The notes under the pieces: model-generated
Told to the model about the DNA's origin: nothing
Databases searched by the model: none
The model's input: the letters and a program-made list of their open reading frames with translations, nothing else
Shown: in pieces, positions 61,853 to 64,000 of the stretch
Position numbering within the stretch: position 1 is the first letter of the stretch
Layout of the letters: each line of letters begins with the position of its first letter
Translations under genes and position numbers: made by a program
Assembly (NCBI GenBank): GCA_958439425.1
Contig: CAUBVH010000004.1
Span: 62,001-126,000, forward strand
Reading direction: 5' to 3'
DNA: 64,000 nt
Source: an uncultured Collinsella sp.
Lineage (GTDB): Bacteria; Actinomycetota; Coriobacteriia; Coriobacteriales; Coriobacteriaceae

Positions 61853-61932
61853 CCTGACGAATTTAGCGTTTGCGCTGGTCATAGGTGTATTTTTGCCTTT
61901 CTTGTTCTTATTTGCCCCTTTGTGGTCAAGCA

Positions 61933-61971
61933 TTTGGTCAGTGTTTGGTCGGCGTTTGGTTGGGTTTTGGA
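61933..61971 (+). promoter_or_regulatory. Four 11-bp-phased TTTGGT-type repeats upstream of recA
   Basis: TTTGGT begins at 61933, 61944 and 61955, and TTTGGA at 61966, each exactly 11 bp apart. The first unit, TTTGGTCAG, matches the other two sites. A TATGAT at 61985-61990 could serve as a -10 directly downstream. The array lies 32 bp upstream of the LexA-type promoter. Confidence 0.6.
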
Positions 61972-62002
61972 AAGACTGCCTGCATATGATTGGCCTGAAC
62001 GG

Positions 62003-62031
62003 TTGACCACGAACAGCCGTTCGTTTATTAT
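62003..62031 (+). promoter_or_regulatory. Sigma-A promoter of recA
   Basis: TTGACC (62003-62008), a 17-bp spacer, then TATTAT (62026-62031). The spacer holds the LexA box. Confidence 0.75.
62010..62023 (+). promoter_or_regulatory. LexA (SOS) box of recA
   Basis: CGAACAGCCGTTCG, a perfect 5+5 palindrome with a 4-nt centre, fits the Gram-positive/actinobacterial GAAC-N4-GTTC core. It lies between the -35 and -10, where bound LexA would block polymerase. Confidence 0.72.
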
Positions 62032-62061
62032 CGATGCAGGTTGTTAAGAGGAGGGCTATTC

Positions 62062-63210
62062 ATGGCCAAGAATTCAGGTCCCGTACGTACCGTTCATGCT
62101 CGCACGACGGGTAAAGAGCGCGATGAGATGATCGCCACCACCAAGGCCGAGATCGAGAAGAAGTTCGGTCAAGGCTCCATCATGAGGTATGGTGACGGCG
62201 GCCCCGAGCTTGAGGTCGAGGCCATCCCCACGGGCGCTCTGGCACTCGATGCCGCTCTGGGTATCGGCGGTGTGCCGCGCGGCCGTATCGTCGAGATTTA
62301 CGGTCCTGAGTCCTCCGGTAAGACGACGCTTTCGCTCGAGATCCTGGCCGAGGCCCAGGCAATGGGTGGCGTGGTGGCATTTATCGATGCCGAGCACGCG
62401 CTCGATCCCACGTATGCCGCGCGCATTGGCGTGGATATCGACGAGGTACTGATTTCCCAGCCCGATACGGGTGAGCAGGCGCTCGAGATTGTTGACATGC
62501 TCGTGCGTTCCGGCGCCATCGATGCTATCGTCGTCGACTCCGTCGCCGCGCTTACCCCGCGTGCCGAGATCGAGGGAGAGATCGGCGATACCACGGTCGG
62601 CTTGCAAGCTCGCCTGATGAGCCAGGCGCTCCGCAAGCTTGCCGGCTCGCTGTCCAAGTCCAACACGACGTGCATCTTCATTAACCAACTGCGTGAGAAG
62701 ATCGGCGTCATGTTCGGCAACCCCGAGACCACGACGGGCGGCCGCGCCCTTAAGTTCTTCTCTTCGGTGCGTATCGACATTCGCCGCATCGACAGCATTA
62801 AGCTTAAGGATGAGGTTATCGGCAACCGCGTGCGCGCCAAGGTCGTTAAGAACAAGGTGGCAGCTCCGTTCCGTTCTGCTGAGTTCGACATCATGTACGG
62901 TACGGGCATCTCTAAGGAGGGCTCGATTCTGGACATGGCTGTCGAGTGCGGCATCTGCAAGAAGATGGGCTCCTGGTTTGCCTATGGCGAGGACAAGCTC
63001 GGCAACGGTCGCGAGGCCGCCAAGGCGTTCCTGCGCGAACACCCCGATTGCGCCGACGAGATTGAGCATAAGGTCCGCCTTGCCTGCGGGCTTGAGTTTG
63101 ATGACGATGCTCCGTCCGAGGTCGAGCTGACCGATCAGCCTGCGCCTGAGGAGTTTGACGAGCTTTACGCCATCGATGGTTCCGCCATGCTCGATGATGA
63201 CGACGAGTAG
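62062..63210 (+). CDS. recA: Recombinase RecA
   Basis: Strand-exchange protein and LexA co-protease. The 382-residue protein has [20 protein letters not shown] (Walker A), [48 protein letters not shown] and [20 protein letters not shown]. It ends in an acidic tail (MLDDDDE), as usual. The ATG at 62062 follows AGAGGAGG by 7 nt; the open frame back to 62041 is not used. It is controlled by a LexA box and possibly by the TTTGGT array. recX follows 11 nt later. Confidence 0.98.
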   Translation: MAKNSGPVRTVHARTTGKERDEMIATTKAEIEKKFGQGSIMRYGDGGPELEVEAIPTGALALDAALGIGGVPRGRIVEIYGPESSGKTTLSLEILAEAQAMGGVVAFIDAEHALDPTYAARIGVDIDEVLISQPDTGEQALEIVDMLVRSGAIDAIVVDSVAALTPRAEIEGEIGDTTVGLQARLMSQALRKLAGSLSKSNTTCIFINQLREKIGVMFGNPETTTGGRALKFFSSVRIDIRRIDSIKLKDEVIGNRVRAKVVKNKVAAPFRSAEFDIMYGTGISKEGSILDMAVECGICKKMGSWFAYGEDKLGNGREAAKAFLREHPDCADEIEHKVRLACGLEFDDDAPSEVELTDQPAPEEFDELYAIDGSAMLDDDDE

Positions 63211-63221
63211 CGGTTACGCTC

Positions 63222-63914
63222 ATGTCGTATACGGTGACCGAGGCCACGGTCGTTTTTCCCGATAAGAAGGCGGCCTCCTCGTTCTCGAGCGGGTATGCGT
63301 CCAAAAAGCCTTGCGCACATATCGATTGTGAGCTTGAGGGCGGTTTTGAGCGGTCCATTTGGATCCCCGTGCGGGTCGCGCGGCTGTATGTCAAAAACCG
63401 CCCCGATCTTCCCTGTGATTGGGATAACTTTCGTGAGGCGGTGCAGCTCATCGAGCGTAAATGTGCACTTACCATGGTGACCGAGATGTTATCGCGCCGC
63501 GACCATGCGACGGGTGAGGTCCGTGACAAGTTGGCTCGCTTCGGCTTTCACCAGCCCGCTATCGATTTCGCGGTCGAGCGCGCCACCGAGTATCGCTTTT
63601 TAGACGAGAACCGCTTTTGCTCGTACTTTATCGAGGAACGCAAGCGGCGTGGTTGGGGACAGCGTAAAATCGAGACCGAGCTCAAGCGCCGTCATGTCAT
63701 GCTCGATGACATTCCCGGTTATCCCGAGGATTATTTTGCCGTCGAAGACGATTTGGCGCGTGCGTCAGCCCTGCTCGCCAAGCGGCGTGTTCCAGAGACG
63801 CGCGGATTCGAAAAACTGGTTCGGTTTTTGATGGGTAAGGGCTTCTCGTATCACATCGCCGCCGATGCCGTTAAGGCACGTCTCGATGCCGAACGCGAGG
63901 AATGTGCGGTTTAG
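63222..63914 (+). CDS. recX: Regulatory protein RecX
   Basis: RecX limits RecA filaments. The 230-residue protein has an N-terminal domain of about 80 residues and three repeated three-helix motifs: MLSRRDHATGEVRDKLARFG, FIEERKRRGWGQRKIETELK and the C-terminal LVRFLMGKGFSYHIAADAVK. The start ATG at 63222 lies 11 nt after recA without a strong ribosome site, so it is probably coupled. After the stop only 86 bases remain; they hold a TTGACA at 63977-63982 that may be the -35 of the next gene. Confidence 0.94.
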   Translation: MSYTVTEATVVFPDKKAASSFSSGYASKKPCAHIDCELEGGFERSIWIPVRVARLYVKNRPDLPCDWDNFREAVQLIERKCALTMVTEMLSRRDHATGEVRDKLARFGFHQPAIDFAVERATEYRFLDENRFCSYFIEERKRRGWGQRKIETELKRRHVMLDDIPGYPEDYFAVEDDLARASALLAKRRVPETRGFEKLVRFLMGKGFSYHIAADAVKARLDAEREECAV

Positions 63915-64000
63915 GCGTATGCGTTTTGCGGCCCTGCCGTTCACCGCGTTTTAGCCGCCGTGCTGGGGCCATTTATTTGACAGTTGTTGTGGTTCAACGT

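Overview
The window is a GC-rich, densely coded bacterial chromosome segment. It most resembles a gut Coriobacteriia genome, probably Collinsella. The basis is an actinobacterial-type integration host factor next to gmk-rpoZ, strong AGGAGG-type ribosome sites with many GTG and TTG starts, a fused AdhE, class 1B PyrK/PyrD, an MEP isoprenoid pathway, and the local gene order. The genus is inferred from remembered gene content, not from a search. I support 58 protein genes. No rRNA, tRNA, CRISPR array or prophage was seen.

Layout. 1-9317: partial ppdK, rplS, rnhB, then yraN-comM-dprA-trmFO-xerC. 9367-19650: rpsB-tsf, then pyrH-frr-uppS-cdsA-dxr-rseP-ispG-proS (ribosome, recycling, undecaprenyl and phospholipid precursors, MEP pathway, site-2 protease). 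19823-24873: a minus-strand APH-like kinase and adhE, a RAYT-type transposase with REP-like palindromic units, and rpmB. 25197-30648: pyrimidine operon pyrR-B-C-K-D-F behind a putative attenuator. 30888-33298: mihF-gmk-rpoZ-thiI. 33512-36525: comEA-comEC. 36604-49556: holA, rpsT, lepA-dusB-hemW, two adjacent DnaJ proteins, mtaB-phoH-ybeY-dgkA-era-recO. 49695-54422: rpsO, pnp, a 40-bp perfect hairpin, RNase J. 54424-63914: ftsK, a RodZ-like protein, yajQ, rimO-pgsA-cinA, recA-recX.

Most of this is housekeeping. The most unusual signals lie between genes. (1) Direct repeats of TTTGGT spaced exactly 11 bp apart occur upstream of yraN-comM-dprA (2 copies), comEA-comEC (2 copies, sharing a 17-base identical stretch with the first site) and recA (4 copies, upstream of a LexA-type promoter). 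All three targets serve DNA uptake or recombination, so this looks like the operator of a competence regulon. (2) A perfect 40-bp inverted repeat with a 5-nt loop sits between the genes for two RNA-degrading enzymes, PNPase and RNase J. (3) A RAYT transposase is flanked by inverted REP-like units, and a 24-bp near-copy of its own coding sequence is trapped between two of them. (4) Two proteins have unusual architecture: a RseP-type protease with a winged-helix-like insert, and a DnaJ whose C-terminal half is replaced by membrane helices. (5) xerC has no ATG, GTG or TTG start that gives a full-length protein, and lepA appears leaderless.
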